Shown piece after piece: positions 63,059-64,000 of a DNA stretch of 64,000 nt; position 1 is the stretch's first letter; each line of letters begins with the position of its first letter. Origin of the DNA: Plicaturopsis crispa FD-325 SS-3 (taxonomy: Eukaryota > Basidiomycota > Agaricomycetes > Amylocorticiales > Amylocorticiaceae); assembly GCA_000827205.1 (NCBI GenBank), contig KN832574.1:233491-297490 (forward strand), in the 5' to 3' direction. Position numbers and translations under genes: made by a program. The notes under the pieces are model-generated. The model ran no database searches and was not told where the DNA came from. It saw only the letters and a program-made list of their open reading frames with translations.

Positions 63059-64000
63059 TGCGTGTGAGTGTGTGTGACGAGAGACGATGCGAGTGTAGTT
63101 GTAATTGCGCGGCTATGTGATATCGCACGAAGGGGGGCCTTTTGCGTAGAGAAATAATTGGCGTACGCACTTGCGCAGCTGCTCAGCTTATAATGGCCCT
63201 CGCTACGCGGACGCGTGGGAGGCGACATTGTTCTTGAATATTGGATATTCGGTCCGGTGGATCAGTCGGGTAGCCCTTTGTCGAAATTTTCGCCCATTGT
63301 TCGACCTCCGGGTGAGACAGAGGACAATGGCGGGCGGAGCGCTCCGGGGGTAATGGCAGGGGCGCTCAAATATATCGCTTGACCTCGTGGACTGCGTCTA
63401 TATCGATGGCGCGGTGGGCGCGATCATGGCGCAGTCCAGCGGTCGATCGTGCGCCCTGCAGCTCGTCACGGTGGAAGGAAAATACTGTAAACATCATGAG
63501 TTTCTCGCCGAAGTAGCATGAGATTTCATACCGAACTTTTGTCGAGGAGGGCGCCTCTCGATATGTTCCGCTTCCTCAATCGAGGGATGGTGGAAGGCGG
63601 CGGGCAGCGTGAGCGCATCCGACCAGCGTCCGACGCGAACCTCGAGGCGCGACCACGTGCAATTTCGGCAGGCTCAGGCTCAGCGCTCAGTTTCAGAGAG
63701 AAATTCATTCATTCGCGCATTCGTGGGCCATTTTTCTACAGCAAAAATACAAGTAGAGTTGAAATATAGGATAGAGAACGCGTAGAGTAATAACGTCGAG
63801 GAAAGCAATGAAGGGAGCGTGGGCCGAGCGGCATATTCGTAGTGCTACAGTTCTAAACGCAAGAGACACAGTGAAAGCAGAGGAATACATAAGTACGGGA
63901 CATAACCGGTGAATCGTCCGTCTTGCGGCGACAAGCCCGCGTGTTTTTTCGGTGATAAATAGGTAGTGGGCGTGCGTTCAGTTCAGACCACGTCGAGTGG
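63059..64000. other. Right flank without a recognisable gene
   Basis: About 0.9 kb. The left part is the promoter of precursor 3. The rest shows no coding resemblance. The B-locus receptor, if linked, would lie beyond this edge or on the other side. Confidence 0.4.
63187..63192 (-). promoter_or_regulatory. TATA-like box of pheromone precursor gene 3
   Basis: On the minus strand CCATTATAAGC, about 130 bases upstream of the start codon at 63058. Confidence 0.45.

Overview
The window is nuclear DNA of a filamentous basidiomycete, most likely an agaricomycete (mushroom or polypore). The signs are compact genes on both strands, many introns of about 45-65 bases, divergent gene pairs with very short promoters, and several protein families I know only from Basidiomycota. 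All gene models were spliced by eye: outer ends are usually firm, inner exon borders less so. I saw no rRNA, tRNA, CRISPR array or retroelement.

Layout. 1-1.8 kb: no gene, one old copied promoter fragment and an inverted repeat. 1.8-24.5 kb: conserved housekeeping block with a PP6/Sit4-type phosphatase, EMC1, a MICOS apolipoprotein-O-like subunit divergent from mitochondrial ribosomal protein bL31m, a SNF2 ATPase with C-terminal zinc fingers, a secreted fungalysin protease, DML1/Misato, a single-pass membrane protein, and a trehalose synthase-complex subunit whose phosphatase half looks dead. 24.8-30 kb: accessory island with a nuclease-like protein, a divergent stand-alone kinase-like protein and an HNH-like protein. 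30.3-41.3 kb: amino-acid permease, a membrane protein divergent from mitochondrial uS19m, a CLA4-type PAK kinase (PH, CRIB, kinase), and CNOT11. 42.3-51.9 kb: a tiny lipopeptide pheromone precursor gene, a small membrane protein, DUG3 glutamine amidotransferase, a tail-anchored protein, an RG-rich nuclear-type protein, and an HSL-type alpha/beta hydrolase. 51.9-64 kb: gene-poor DNA with an inverted-repeat element, a perfect Tourist-like MITE, two tandem seven-TM protein genes of a basidiomycete family, and two more pheromone precursor genes.

The most notable result is three unannotated-looking mating pheromone precursor genes (40, 40 and 55 residues, ending CVVA, CVVA and CVIA), invisible to ordinary length cut-offs. 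Together with the nearby CLA4 kinase they place this window in or beside the B mating-type (pheromone/receptor) region. No STE3-type receptor was found here; the two seven-TM genes lying between the pheromone genes belong to another family.
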